DNA of 53,074 nt from NCBI GenBank assembly GCA_022843745.1, contig JALHNB010000049.1, positions 1 to 53,074 on the forward strand. Direction: 5' to 3'. The notes under the pieces were generated by a model. That model worked only from the letters and a program-made list of their open reading frames with translations, did no database searches and was not told the DNA's origin. The stretch comes from Anaerolineae bacterium (lineage in GTDB: Bacteria > Chloroflexota > Anaerolineae > Aggregatilineales > Phototrophicaceae). The stretch's first letter is position 1. Every line of letters starts with the position of its first letter. Position numbers and translations under genes: made by a program. Below, piece after piece: positions 1-7,779 of this stretch.

Positions 1-166
1 ATCGACTATAACTCACGCGCATCGCTTCCACGCCCTGCGAAATCATCTCGCCGCTCGGAAACTTGAAAAGCTGGATCGTCGGGCTGTAGGTCGCCATAAA
101 AGCGTCAATATCATTGGCGTTGTAGGCTACAAGCTGCTTTTCGACCACTTCTTCGGGTGTCATCAT
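1..166 (-). CDS. NTF2-like / SnoaL-like domain protein, C-terminus cut by window edge
   Basis: The reverse strand reads an N-terminus starting MMTPEEVVEKQLVAYNANDI and continuing in frame to the window edge (about 55 residues). The pattern of a helix ending in YNANDIDAFMATYSP, followed by a strand with LFKFPSGE, is typical of SnoaL/NTF2-like folds such as ketosteroid-isomerase relatives, which form a cone-shaped pocket. A GGAGAG ribosome site lies a few bases upstream of the start. The gene is divergent from the methyltransferase at 319. The substrate cannot be told, and the missing C-terminal part prevents a closer family call. Confidence 0.75.
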   Translation of the reverse strand, partial: MMTPEEVVEKQLVAYNANDIDAFMATYSPTIQLFKFPSGEMISQGVEAMRVSYSR

Positions 167-185
167 CGGTCATCTCTCCAAAATA

Positions 186-228
186 TACGCTGTTCGATTG
201 CCCCATTTTACGCTTAAAATACAGCGTA
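186..228. promoter_or_regulatory. inverted repeat between divergent genes
   Basis: TACGCTGT at 186-193 is perfectly mirrored by ACAGCGTA at 221-228, inside the 152-bp gap between two divergent genes. It could be a bipartite operator or a chance match. No clear -35/-10 pair was recognised. Confidence 0.25.
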
Positions 229-318
229 GAAAAATGTCTTGACGCTGCATTCCGAAATCGAAACCTGTCATAGTGACACCTGTGATCTAAATCATCGTCA
301 GGAGAAAAAGGCAACACA

Positions 319-939
319 ATGAGCATCCAAAAAATGTACACCGATTGGTCGCGCACCTATGACGAGGATCGCAACCTGACGCGCGATCTGGACGAACAGG
401 TGACGCGCGAATGGCTGGAGTCACGCCGATTCCACACGATTCTCGAACTGGGCTGCGGCACGGGTAAGAATACTGCGCACCTTGTCCAGCACGCAGACCG
501 CGTTGTTTCGTTGGATTTTTCCGAGGGGATGATTGCCCGCGCCAGAGCAAAACTGCTTGACGCGCCTGTCGAATTTGCCATCGCCGACTTGACGACAACA
601 TGGCCTTGCGCCGATCACAGCGTCGATTGTGTCGTCTGCAATCTGGTACTCGAACATATCGCCGATCTCGCCTTCATTTTCACGCAGGCCAAGCGAGTGC
701 TGACATCAGACGGGCAATTTTTCATCAGTGAACTGCACCCGTTCAAGCAGTATCAGGGTAAAAAAGCCACCTTCGCCACCGAGAGTGGGCAGGTGGAAAT
801 TCCGGCCTTCGTGCATCACATCTCGGATTTTGTGAACGCTGCTGGGCAAGCCGGATTCACGCTCCGGCAGTTGAACGAGTGGTGGCACGACGAAGATCAG
901 GCGCTGAACCCACGTCTGGTCACGTTTGTATTTCATTAA
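319..939 (+). CDS. class I SAM-dependent methyltransferase
   Basis: 206 residues. The Rossmann-type SAM-binding motif I ELGCGTGKNT lies near residue 43, followed by an acidic strand end (VVSLDFSEGM) that should hold the SAM ribose, and by VVCNLVLEHI, the usual motif IV region of UbiE/Methyltransf_11 enzymes. The protein is cytoplasmic with no signal peptide or membrane segment. AGGAG lies upstream of the ATG. The acceptor cannot be predicted; family members methylate small molecules, quinones or tRNA. It stands alone, divergent from the NTF2-like gene and convergent with the membrane-protein pair that follows. Confidence 0.88.
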   Translation: MSIQKMYTDWSRTYDEDRNLTRDLDEQVTREWLESRRFHTILELGCGTGKNTAHLVQHADRVVSLDFSEGMIARARAKLLDAPVEFAIADLTTTWPCADHSVDCVVCNLVLEHIADLAFIFTQAKRVLTSDGQFFISELHPFKQYQGKKATFATESGQVEIPAFVHHISDFVNAAGQAGFTLRQLNEWWHDEDQALNPRLVTFVFH

Positions 940-970
940 GGATCGGCATCGTGTAAGTTGAGCGATCCCG

Positions 971-1483
971 TCACTTCCGTTTTGTCCGAATGATTGCTTC
1001 TCCTGACACAATAGTTCTCGAGTTGGGCAGGTAATACACTCGATATGGCATACCCTCCCAAAATCCCCTATAGATACGCGACGAAACCTTAAATTTTAAT
1101 TGGTGAAGCGTTACATAATAAACTTGAGTGCCGTATCTATCGTCTGATTGTGTCGTGAGTTTTGGTCTGCCAAAAGCGATTTTCACAATTCCACTGCGAA
1201 GCTCCTGTATCGTTCGCCAGGTTTTCCTTGCCAGACCCACGTTCAGCGCCAAGAATGCGATACCAAAAAATATCCGATTGCAGAACCTCATACCGGGCAA
1301 AGGCGACATAATCAGTACGCCTGTCACGATACAAATTATGGCAAACAGCGTTATTGAAGCCATGATGCCCACCCGCAGCTTCATTTTCTGGCGTTGCGAA
1401 AGCCTTCCTCCCCGGTTTTCGACCAGATCGTCACTTGAAAAACCAATAGCATATTGCAATTGTTCTTCACGTTTGAGTTTCAA
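971..1483 (-). CDS. uncharacterised membrane protein (paralogue of 1492-1992)
   Basis: 170 residues, family not recognised. The N-terminus carries a cytoplasmic patch IGFSSDDLVENRGGRLSQRQ, then two hydrophobic segments (about residues 42-62 and 70-88), then a soluble C-terminal part with YRVYYLPNSRTIVSGE. The same order and the same motifs (IGFSSEDVAENRAGKLTDRQ; YKVYYAPNTKLVVGVE) occur in the next gene, so the two are tandem paralogues. The 8-bp spacing suggests one transcript. The gene is noticeably AT-richer than its paralogue. The function is unknown. The layout resembles small membrane proteins with a cytosolic beta-rich tail. Confidence 0.75.
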   Translation of the reverse strand: MKLKREEQLQYAIGFSSDDLVENRGGRLSQRQKMKLRVGIMASITLFAIICIVTGVLIMSPLPGMRFCNRIFFGIAFLALNVGLARKTWRTIQELRSGIVKIAFGRPKLTTQSDDRYGTQVYYVTLHQLKFKVSSRIYRGFWEGMPYRVYYLPNSRTIVSGEAIIRTKRK

Positions 1484-1491
1484 AATTCGCT

Positions 1492-1992
1492 TTAGCCCAA
1501 AATCTCCACCCCCACGACCAGCTTCGTGTTCGGCGCGTAATAGACTTTGTAGCGCAGGCCATCGTGAAAATTGCGCTGTTCCCGCGCTAAAAGCCAGAAA
1601 GTCATGTCGCCGATTTGCACCCGATAACGCCTGCGACCATTGTTCTGACGCGCAGGGTGTGTCTGCGCTATGCCCTCGATCATTTCGACTTTGCCCGCGC
1701 TCATATCCTTGTACGTCTGCCAGATGGTAAGCCCACGCGCTCCCAGGAAAGCCCCGGACACAGCGAATACAAATAGTCTCGCCAGCGCCCCACCTTCCAC
1801 CAACCCCAGAATCATCAGCGCGACGACCATCAGCACGATAACCCAGATGAACACCAGCACGGAAAAAATCAGCTTGCGATTCAGCCTGCCCCGCTGCCGA
1901 TCCGTCAGCTTCCCGGCACGGTTTTCCGCCACGTCCTCGCTCGAAAACCCGATCTGTTGCTCCATCTCCAAACGATCATTTTCATAGGCCAT
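1492..1992 (-). CDS. uncharacterised membrane protein (paralogue of 971-1483)
   Basis: 166 residues. It has a conserved N-terminal patch (QQIGFSSEDVAENRAGKLTDRQ) and two membrane segments at about 45-66 and 74-92. The C-terminal cytoplasmic domain ends in KVYYAPNTKLVVGVEILG. It is upstream gene of the pair on the reverse strand, 8 bp from its paralogue. I see no catalytic motif. The duplication with strong divergence in base composition suggests an old tandem duplication or replacement of one copy. Confidence 0.78.
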   Translation of the reverse strand: MAYENDRLEMEQQIGFSSEDVAENRAGKLTDRQRGRLNRKLIFSVLVFIWVIVLMVVALMILGLVEGGALARLFVFAVSGAFLGARGLTIWQTYKDMSAGKVEMIEGIAQTHPARQNNGRRRYRVQIGDMTFWLLAREQRNFHDGLRYKVYYAPNTKLVVGVEILG

Positions 1993-2130
1993 GAGTCTCG
2001 CATCTCCGCTTGATTCACGTTACATTCTACGCTCAATATTTATCCCTGAAAAACCCATCACTTTTCGCCCTTTATTTTTGACTCATCACTCGTCACTCTT
2101 TACTCATTACTTCTTAGCGAAAGGCCACCC

Positions 2131-3063
2131 ATGACCATCCACAACTTCCAACCTACCGTGTTCTATAACACCATCGGCTCACACCCGCCCGTCCTGCACA
2201 TTGCCGATGGCGATACCGTCATCACACCCACACCGGACGCGCGTGGTGTGGACAAGGATTATCAGGAGGTCGCCCGGCGCGGCAATCCGATGGTCGGCCC
2301 GTTCTATGTCGATGGCGCAGAGCCGGGGGATACGCTCGTCGTCTATCTGGAACGCATCGACCCCAACCGCGCGACAGGTTGGACGCGCCATGTGCTGGCG
2401 GAAATGGTCGTCGATTTCGAATATGTCCACAACCTGCCCGTCCCCCAGCCACCCAACGAGATCATCCAGTGGAATATTGATCCCGTCGCCTGCACCGCTT
2501 CGCTGGTCGAACCCAACCCGCACCTCGGCAATCTGACGCTGCCCCTCAAGCCGATGCTGGGCTGTTTCGGCGTCGCGCCGGAGCTTGAACAGGCGATTTC
2601 GACGGCAACTTCCGGCAATTACGGCGGCAACATGGATTACAACGGCTTCGTGGCAGGCACGACGGTTTATTTTCCAGTGTGGGAGCCAGGAGCGCTGTTT
2701 CATCTCGGCGATGGTCATGCTGTCCAGGGTGACGGGGAAATCGTCGGCACAGGCATTGAGGTGTCGATGGAGGTGCAGTTTACAGTGAAAATTCTGAAGG
2801 GCAAAACGATTGCCTGGCCGCGCGGCGAAAACGCGGAGTATATTTACACGGCTGGCAACGCTCGCCCGCTCGATCAGGCCACCCAACACGCCACCACCGA
2901 AATGCTGCGCTGGCTGGTTTCCGATTACGGCCTGGACATCACCAGCACCAGTATCCTGATGGGTCAGTGCGTGTCCTATGAACTCGGCAATATGTATGAC
3001 CCTGCCTACACGATGGTCTGCAAAATGCCGAAGCGCGTCCTCAACACACTGCCGGGTCGCTAG
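2131..3063 (+). CDS. acetamidase/formamidase family protein
   Basis: 310 residues, the normal length for the FmdA/AmdA family, which hydrolyses formamide or short amides to ammonia plus the acid. The family hallmarks are visible: a mid-N-terminal GPFYVDGAEPGDTLVV, a central MLGCFGVAP, and the GGNMDY stretch with NYGGNMDYNGFVAG around residues 162-176. The conserved acidic HLGDGHAVQGDGEIVGTGIE follows near 190-210 and gives metal-site residues in this family. An AAAGG ribosome site precedes the ATG. Its true amide substrate is open. It may link to nitrogen scavenging with the M20 amidohydrolase at 48.6 kb, but that is inference. Confidence 0.92.
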   Translation: MTIHNFQPTVFYNTIGSHPPVLHIADGDTVITPTPDARGVDKDYQEVARRGNPMVGPFYVDGAEPGDTLVVYLERIDPNRATGWTRHVLAEMVVDFEYVHNLPVPQPPNEIIQWNIDPVACTASLVEPNPHLGNLTLPLKPMLGCFGVAPELEQAISTATSGNYGGNMDYNGFVAGTTVYFPVWEPGALFHLGDGHAVQGDGEIVGTGIEVSMEVQFTVKILKGKTIAWPRGENAEYIYTAGNARPLDQATQHATTEMLRWLVSDYGLDITSTSILMGQCVSYELGNMYDPAYTMVCKMPKRVLNTLPGR

Positions 3064-3113
3064 TCGTATTTTCGCTGAGGAGCATGTGCCATCGTTTATG
3101 GACTCTGATCCCT

Positions 3114-3136
3114 GTAGGGGCGCATGGCGTGCGCCC
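3114..3136. repeat. REP palindrome (GTAGGGGC family)
   Basis: GTAGGGGCGCAtgGCGTGCGCCC-type palindrome in the 126-bp gap between two convergent genes. It may also act as a transcription terminator. It belongs to the family repeated at least a dozen times in this window. Confidence 0.85.
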
Positions 3137-3189
3137 TTTTTCGGATCATTCAGCGCGAGGCGTGAGAATTACGGTTCGTTTCTACCCTC

Positions 3190-4194
3190 TTATTGATCCA
3201 GCTTTTCCAGCGCCGCGCGAACCTCTGCCGCCTGCGCTTGCCCCGCTACGCTCGAATCGCTATCCAATTTGGCGAGAACATCCTTCAGCGCCAATTTGTA
3301 GGCGTGATCGAGCGCCTGCTCCTGCGGCACGGCGATGTCCGGCTCGACTCCTGTCCCTTCCCAGTTCGTCCCGCTGATGGCGTTCGTCGGGCGGCCAGTC
3401 GGCACGAAAACTCGGAAATGCGGCATCACCTGGAAATCGCGTCCTGGGTGTGCGCCGCCGCCCGTCGTTTCGCCAACAATTGTCGCTCGTTTGAGATTTT
3501 TGAGGTTGTAGGTAAATTCCTCCGCGCCGGAAAATGTGTACTTGCTGGTCAGCACATAAACCGGCTTATCGGGGGTGCGGCGGCCTGGGATATACGGTAG
3601 TGTCCACGACTGCCGCATTTTATCGTCATGTCGGTTATAAAACGTGTGCAGATGGACGGGTTCTGGATCGACCAGAAAGCTAATCATGAACGCGACCATC
3701 GTCGGTGAGCCGCCGCCGTTCTGCCGCATGTCGATAATCAAGGCATCGGTATAGGCCAGCGCGTTCATCGCCCCGACAGCCGTTTCTGCCACGCCCTCCC
3801 AGCCCACTTCCCAGAACATGCGGAAATCCAGGTAGCCGACATTTCCGTCCAGGCGTTCGATTTTGTAAAAGCCGAAATTGGTACGTCGCGCCTGCGCGAT
3901 CCACGCCGCGATTTCCTCCGGCAGATATTCGTCGGCATCTGCGCTGCTGATCGCCCGCACATCCTCATTAAAGCGCACCCGCACGTGCTTGTCGTGGCAG
4001 ATCGCCTGAATATCATCCGTGAGCTTTCCGCACAGCACGTCCGGCGTCGTCAGGCCGTCATAAGCATGATTGGCATAGGCCGTGTGCAGTGCGTTGCTCA
4101 ACTGCTGTCCGATCTCCGGGAAGACATAATAATCGCACAACGTTCGCGCCACGCTCTCGACTACTTGCTTTAAGGTGTCTGCGTCAATGTTCAA
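3190..4194 (-). CDS. S41 family peptidase (IRBP/C-terminal processing protease-like)
   Basis: 334 residues. The N-terminal helical region (1-100) resembles the domain found before the catalytic core in IRBP-type S41 proteins. NVGYLDFRMFWE (118-129) starts the core. ALIIDMRQNGGGSP (151-164) is the strand-turn signature. TSKYTFSGAEEF holds the predicted nucleophile Ser222, and VGETTGGGAHPG follows. No signal peptide or PDZ domain is seen, so it is probably cytoplasmic, unlike classic CtpA proteases. Family members cut C-terminal tails of proteins or act as tricorn-like peptidases. It is convergent with the acetamidase gene. Confidence 0.9.
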   Translation of the reverse strand: MNIDADTLKQVVESVARTLCDYYVFPEIGQQLSNALHTAYANHAYDGLTTPDVLCGKLTDDIQAICHDKHVRVRFNEDVRAISSADADEYLPEEIAAWIAQARRTNFGFYKIERLDGNVGYLDFRMFWEVGWEGVAETAVGAMNALAYTDALIIDMRQNGGGSPTMVAFMISFLVDPEPVHLHTFYNRHDDKMRQSWTLPYIPGRRTPDKPVYVLTSKYTFSGAEEFTYNLKNLKRATIVGETTGGGAHPGRDFQVMPHFRVFVPTGRPTNAISGTNWEGTGVEPDIAVPQEQALDHAYKLALKDVLAKLDSDSSVAGQAQAAEVRAALEKLDQ

Positions 4195-4402
4195 ATTGCC
4201 TCCTCATTTTTGTCTGCACATGCACACCATGACCGAAGGAAATCCCGGCCTGCCCCGAAACACCCACCTGTCCCAGGGGCTTATCGGCAGTATCGCAGTG
4301 AGACGGTGCGCGGCCATTCAACTTTTTTACAATAGATATAGCGTGTTTGGTCTGAGAAGGTTCAATAATGACTAGAATTCTCAAAACCTCCCTCGTTTGC
4401 CA

Positions 4403-4870
4403 CTACTTCACGCGGGTCATGATCTCATCGTAGGTGTTGCCCGCGTTCGGCTCGATACCCGCGTCAGGCCGCCAGCCGCCCGCGAGCGTATTGCCATCTT
4501 CGCTGAATTTGCCTGTAAATTTTGCGCCAGCCGCCCAATGAGTGACGACATCGCCCCGCACATCCCAGCGATAAGCCGCCGGAACGCCATCCAGATTGGA
4601 AAAAACGACGGATAAAAACGTGTCCGTCTCCGCGTCATAGCCAAGCACTTCCAGGCTAGCAACTTTAACGCCCATGATTTCCATCTCGCCACGCTGTTCC
4701 AGGAAAAATCCACCCGGCAGCCAATCCACGACGACCCGCCCGCTGATGTCATCTTGCTTCGCGCCGAGTGTGCGGCCTGTTAGCTCCCACGTGCCGACCA
4801 GTTTTTCAAGCCGCTTGAGCGCGGGATCAGGTTTTCGGCATTGCGGCGTTGCGGTTTGATCGTGCGCCAT
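4403..4870 (-). CDS. DUF1579-like protein
   Basis: 155 residues from MAHDQT. This start is preferred over an upstream in-frame ATG because GGAG sits at a good distance before it. After a short polar leader, LEKLVGTWELTGRTLG begins a beta-rich domain containing VVDWLPGGFFLEQRGEME, SLEVLGYDAETDTF and TGKFSEDGNTLAGGW. This is the lipocalin-like strand pattern of DUF1579 proteins. They have no established reaction and are often found beside stress or detoxification genes. The neighbours are an S41 peptidase and a RAYT gene, and they give no clue. Confidence 0.8.
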   Translation of the reverse strand: MAHDQTATPQCRKPDPALKRLEKLVGTWELTGRTLGAKQDDISGRVVVDWLPGGFFLEQRGEMEIMGVKVASLEVLGYDAETDTFLSVVFSNLDGVPAAYRWDVRGDVVTHWAAGAKFTGKFSEDGNTLAGGWRPDAGIEPNAGNTYDEIMTRVK

Positions 4871-4962
4871 AATTGCATCTCCAATTGTTCGATGGAATCC
4901 GAGCAAATCTAACTCGTTAGTTCTGCATCATCAAGGCGGGTATAACGCGGTGCATCAACCAT

Positions 4963-4985
4963 GTAGGGGCGCATGGCGTGCGCCC
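4963..4985. repeat. REP palindrome downstream of the RAYT gene
   Basis: Same sequence as the copy at 3114, immediately 3' of the RAYT gene (22 bp from its stop). Flanking of RAYT genes by their cognate REPs is the expected arrangement. Confidence 0.85.
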
Positions 4986-5006
4986 TTTCCTGTGCGCCCA
5001 ATAGGG

Positions 5007-5570
5007 TTATCCAATTTTCTCCGGATTTTCATCATCGAATGCCCATTGCGCCGGATTCACCTGAATATACTGGCGAATCACGTTCAGAGAGTTTTCGTCA
5101 CGGACGATGTGTTCATAATAATTGCGCTGCCACAGCGCCAGACCCGGTGTCTCACGTACCTGGTTAACCCGTTTCGTTGAGGCAGACTTGAATCCGGCAA
5201 TTAATGCACCTAATGATCGTGGCGCTCGATACCTGGACGCATCATTCACTGGACGTGTGTGCTGTTGCAAGGGCGCACAGCCGTGCGCCCCTACGATGTC
5301 CGCTGTGATAATAATGATCGCGTGTAGATGATTAGGCATAATCACAAATTCATCCAATTGGATTTCGCGCCGTATCACAGCAGTGCGTTCCCATTCTTCC
5401 AGAACAATACAACCCAATGTACTGAGAACGATTTCGCCCCCGACAACCTCACCTAATAAGCATTCACGTTTTTGCACACAGATCGTCACAAAATAAACGC
5501 CATCCTCCGCATAATCATATTCCGCCAGCCGGATCGAACGCCTACCACGAGGCATAAGTTTGTCAGGCAT
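5007..5570 (-). CDS. REP-associated tyrosine transposase (RAYT, IS200-like Y1 family)
   Basis: 187 residues from MPDKLMPRGRRS, chosen because AAAGGTGG precedes it and because the open frame further upstream is only translated REP palindromes. FVTICVQKRECLLGEV opens the Y1 fold. EFVIMPNHLHAIIIIT gives the HUH metal-binding histidines. SLGALIAGFKSASTKRVN and LWQRNYYEHIVRDE give the helix with the catalytic tyrosine, and IRQYIQVNPAQWAFDDEN is the usual RAYT tail. These proteins cut and join single-stranded REP hairpins. A REP copy lies inside the gene at 5271-5294 in frame, adding about ten residues (VGAHGCAPLQ) in the linker after the HUH motif, without breaking the frame. Confidence 0.93.
   Translation of the reverse strand: MPDKLMPRGRRSIRLAEYDYAEDGVYFVTICVQKRECLLGEVVGGEIVLSTLGCIVLEEWERTAVIRREIQLDEFVIMPNHLHAIIIITADIVGAHGCAPLQQHTRPVNDASRYRAPRSLGALIAGFKSASTKRVNQVRETPGLALWQRNYYEHIVRDENSLNVIRQYIQVNPAQWAFDDENPEKIG
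5271..5294. repeat. REP palindrome inside the RAYT coding sequence
   Basis: GGGCGCACAGCCGTGCGCCC followed by CTAC, in the orientation opposite to the flanking copies. It is translated as part of the variable linker between the HUH motif and the catalytic tyrosine helix. Confidence 0.88.
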
Positions 5571-5603
5571 AATGGTGCCACCTTTCAATCGAACGAACAT
5601 CGT

Positions 5604-5691
5604 GTAGGGGCGCACGGCTGTGCGCCCTCCGCTTATACATACGGGGTTGCCGCAACGACGATCACAATGTAGGGGCGCACGGCGTGCGCCC
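5604..5691. repeat. two REP palindromes upstream of the RAYT gene
   Basis: Copies at 5604-5627 and 5669-5691 in direct orientation, 41 bp apart, between the RAYT start and the enolase-family stop. The pair resembles a BIME-like unit. They could also terminate the enolase-family transcript. Confidence 0.85.
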
Positions 5692-5715
5692 TCATTAGCA
5701 GCAAAATTTAGCCGC

Positions 5716-6906
5716 CTAATCAAAGAAATCCTTATCGCCATCACTGAGATATTTTTTCGCGGCCTTCACGTTAAACGTCACGCCCAAGCCGGGGCTGTCC
5801 CACACGGTAATATAGCCGTTCTTGACAATCGGGTCGGGCAGGCCGTCGATAATCTCATACCACCAGTCAGGTCGAGCAATCGGGTACTCGAACGCGATGT
5901 AATTCTGCGGCATGGCGGCTGACGAATGCACCAGCCCCGCCAACCCGATCAGCCCGTCGATGATACCGTGTGGAGCCATCATAATGCCGTGCAGATCGGC
6001 ATATTCGGCGATCCACTTCAGTTCCGCGAGGCCGCCCACGTCCGCCGGGTCTGGCCCGACCACACGCACCGCTTTTTTCTCGATCAAATCCTTAAAATTT
6101 TGGCGCAGGTAAATTTGCTCGCCCGTGTGGATAGGCGTGGAGGTGCTTTGCGTCACTTCGCGGTACAGGTCAGCCAGGACGTAGGGCGTGTAGTCGCCCG
6201 TAATCATATCTTCCAGCCACATGATGTTATACGGCTCAACGGCCTTCGCCAGCCGGATCGCGTCGATCACGGTGAAGCCGGGGCCGCAGTCCAGCGCCAG
6301 CCCAACTTCGTCGCCCAAAACTTTCTTCATGGCTTCCACACACGCGATAATGTGATTCAGGCCGCGTTCAGTGAGCAGACCGCGATTGGGATAAAACCGG
6401 CCTTCGGTGACTTCGCCATAGAAAAAGTCCGGCACGGTGGCCGCCATTGTCCCATGAAAAGCCATGCCCTGCTTGATGATGGTAAAACCCTGCGGTGCGG
6501 CTTTCATCTGCGCGATATTTTCGGCGAACGAAGCTGGCGAATAATCCGGCATCGGGTAGCGCACACCGCCGTTGTAGACACGCACCTTGTCGCGTACTTT
6601 GCCGCCGAGCAGCTTATAAACGGGAATGCCTGCCGCCTTGCCAGCGATGTCCCACAGCGCCATCTCAACCGCGCTGACGGCACTACCCCAGGGCTTGAAC
6701 GCGCCTGCCCTGCGGATTTTCATCATCACCCGTTCGACATTGGTCGGGTCTTCCCCCAGGATCATATCTCTGATGAACATAATATGCGGCTTGACATAGG
6801 GCTTGGACATTTCCACCTGCCCCAGCCCGTCGATTCCGGCATCCGTCGTGATCCGCACCACCGGGCTGTCGGCGATAACCGCGCATTTCAAATCGGTAAT
6901 TTTCAT
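5716..6906 (-). CDS. mandelate racemase / galactonate dehydratase-like enolase-superfamily enzyme
   Basis: 396 residues from MKITDLKC, with AAAGG upstream. The N-terminal capping domain (1-130) includes GSAVSAVEMALWDIAGKAAG. In the barrel, candidate general bases and metal ligands are Lys145 (TIIKQG), Asp206 (LALDCGPG), Glu232 (MWLEDM), Glu263 (HTGEQ) and His313 (MAPHG). A glutamate as second ligand plus the APHG histidine matches the galactonate/mannonate dehydratase side of the superfamily, so dehydration of a sugar acid is the likely reaction, but the substrate is not readable. It is divergent from a TetR regulator that could control it. Confidence 0.9.
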   Translation of the reverse strand: MKITDLKCAVIADSPVVRITTDAGIDGLGQVEMSKPYVKPHIMFIRDMILGEDPTNVERVMMKIRRAGAFKPWGSAVSAVEMALWDIAGKAAGIPVYKLLGGKVRDKVRVYNGGVRYPMPDYSPASFAENIAQMKAAPQGFTIIKQGMAFHGTMAATVPDFFYGEVTEGRFYPNRGLLTERGLNHIIACVEAMKKVLGDEVGLALDCGPGFTVIDAIRLAKAVEPYNIMWLEDMITGDYTPYVLADLYREVTQSTSTPIHTGEQIYLRQNFKDLIEKKAVRVVGPDPADVGGLAELKWIAEYADLHGIMMAPHGIIDGLIGLAGLVHSSAAMPQNYIAFEYPIARPDWWYEIIDGLPDPIVKNGYITVWDSPGLGVTFNVKAAKKYLSDGDKDFFD

Positions 6907-6988
6907 TTTCAAGAACCTTTTTGTGGATAAATAATTGCGCCCTATCTTCCCCCCATGCACCCGAAATCGCAACAGACCAAACAACCGC

Positions 6989-7015
6989 TTGACAGCATAA
7001 AAAAGTTACTATAAA
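6989..7015 (+). promoter_or_regulatory. possible promoter of the TetR gene
   Basis: TTGACA at 6989-6994 and TATAAA at 7010-7015, with a short 15-bp spacer. The spacing is suboptimal, so strength is doubtful, but both boxes match sigma-70 consensus well. Confidence 0.45.
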
Positions 7016-7027
7016 CTAATCACAATC

Positions 7028-7054
7028 GGTTTACCTAATACAATAAGGCAAACC
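7028..7054. promoter_or_regulatory. candidate TetR operator
   Basis: GGTTTACCT (7028-7036) and AGGCAAACC (7046-7054) form an inverted repeat with 8 of 9 matching positions and a 9-bp spacer. It lies between the candidate promoter and the TetR start, where self-repression is commonly exerted. It may also affect the divergent enolase-family gene. Confidence 0.5.
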
Positions 7055-7077
7055 TACAGACAAAAGGTTCATACGGG

Positions 7078-7737
7078 ATGACTGACAAAACAACTGATAA
7101 AAAACAGGTGCTCTCGCCAAAAGAGCGGCGGCAGCGTAACCGTGAAGAAGTCACCGAGTCTATTCTCGATGCCGCGCGCGCCATCATGCGCGAGGAAGGT
7201 GTCGCGGCGCTGAACCTGAACGAGGTTGCACGACGAGTGGGGATGAAAACACCCTCATTATATGAGTATTTCCCGAACAAAATGGCGATTTATGACCGGC
7301 TGTTTCTGCTCGGTGTGCGCCTTTTTCAGGAGCATATGGGCGCATTGTCCCCCTCTGGTGATCCCTGGGAAATGATTGAGGCCGCCTTTCGCAGGAACAT
7401 GGAGTTTGCCCAGAAATATCCTGAACTGTTCCAGCTTGTCTTTGAACGGCATATCCCGCACTTTGAACCGTCCGCAGAAACGATGAAAGAAAGCTGGGCA
7501 ATGCTGGCAACCGTTGGTCAGGCACTTCAGGAGATCATTCAGAGTGGCTTTATCCGTTCAGACTTGCCCCTGGAGCAGGTGCGTGACCTGTTCATCGCCT
7601 TGAACTACGGCCTGACTGCCCAGCATATGGCGAATGAACCCCACCTGCCTGTCGGATCAGGTCGATATGGCTCACTCATTCCAGCGGCTGTTGAGGTGCT
7701 AAGAAAAGCACTTGGAGCAGATGATAAAGATTCATAG
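7078..7737 (+). CDS. TetR/AcrR family transcriptional regulator
   Basis: 219 residues. After a basic tail (KEERRQRNREEV-like), residues 20-68 form the TetR_N helix-turn-helix: ESILDAARAIMREEGVAALN, then VARRVGMKTPSLYEYFPNK. The last part is the recognition helix with the family-typical YEYFPNK end. The C-terminal all-helical ligand domain (about 80-215) resembles the WHG-type effector domain. It is probably a ligand-released repressor. It is followed 42 bp later by the mycothiol-type DinB gene, so the pair may be one operon, and it lies divergent to the enolase-superfamily gene. A palindrome upstream may be its operator. Confidence 0.93.
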   Translation: MTDKTTDKKQVLSPKERRQRNREEVTESILDAARAIMREEGVAALNLNEVARRVGMKTPSLYEYFPNKMAIYDRLFLLGVRLFQEHMGALSPSGDPWEMIEAAFRRNMEFAQKYPELFQLVFERHIPHFEPSAETMKESWAMLATVGQALQEIIQSGFIRSDLPLEQVRDLFIALNYGLTAQHMANEPHLPVGSGRYGSLIPAAVEVLRKALGADDKDS

Positions 7738-7779
7738 GTGGATGCAGCAAAAGACAAACCGAAAATTAGGAGGATCAGA

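Noticed and set aside
2179-2889. 236-residue reverse-strand frame
   Set aside because: Antisense to the acetamidase/formamidase gene with a full family signature.
5571-5744. N-terminal extension of the RAYT protein
   Set aside because: The residues are translated REP palindromes (GARRAPL, GGRTAVRP), and a good ribosome site lies before the inner Met at 5570.
5926-6930. 334-residue open frame on the plus strand
   Set aside because: Antisense to the enolase-superfamily gene, which shows full active-site motifs.
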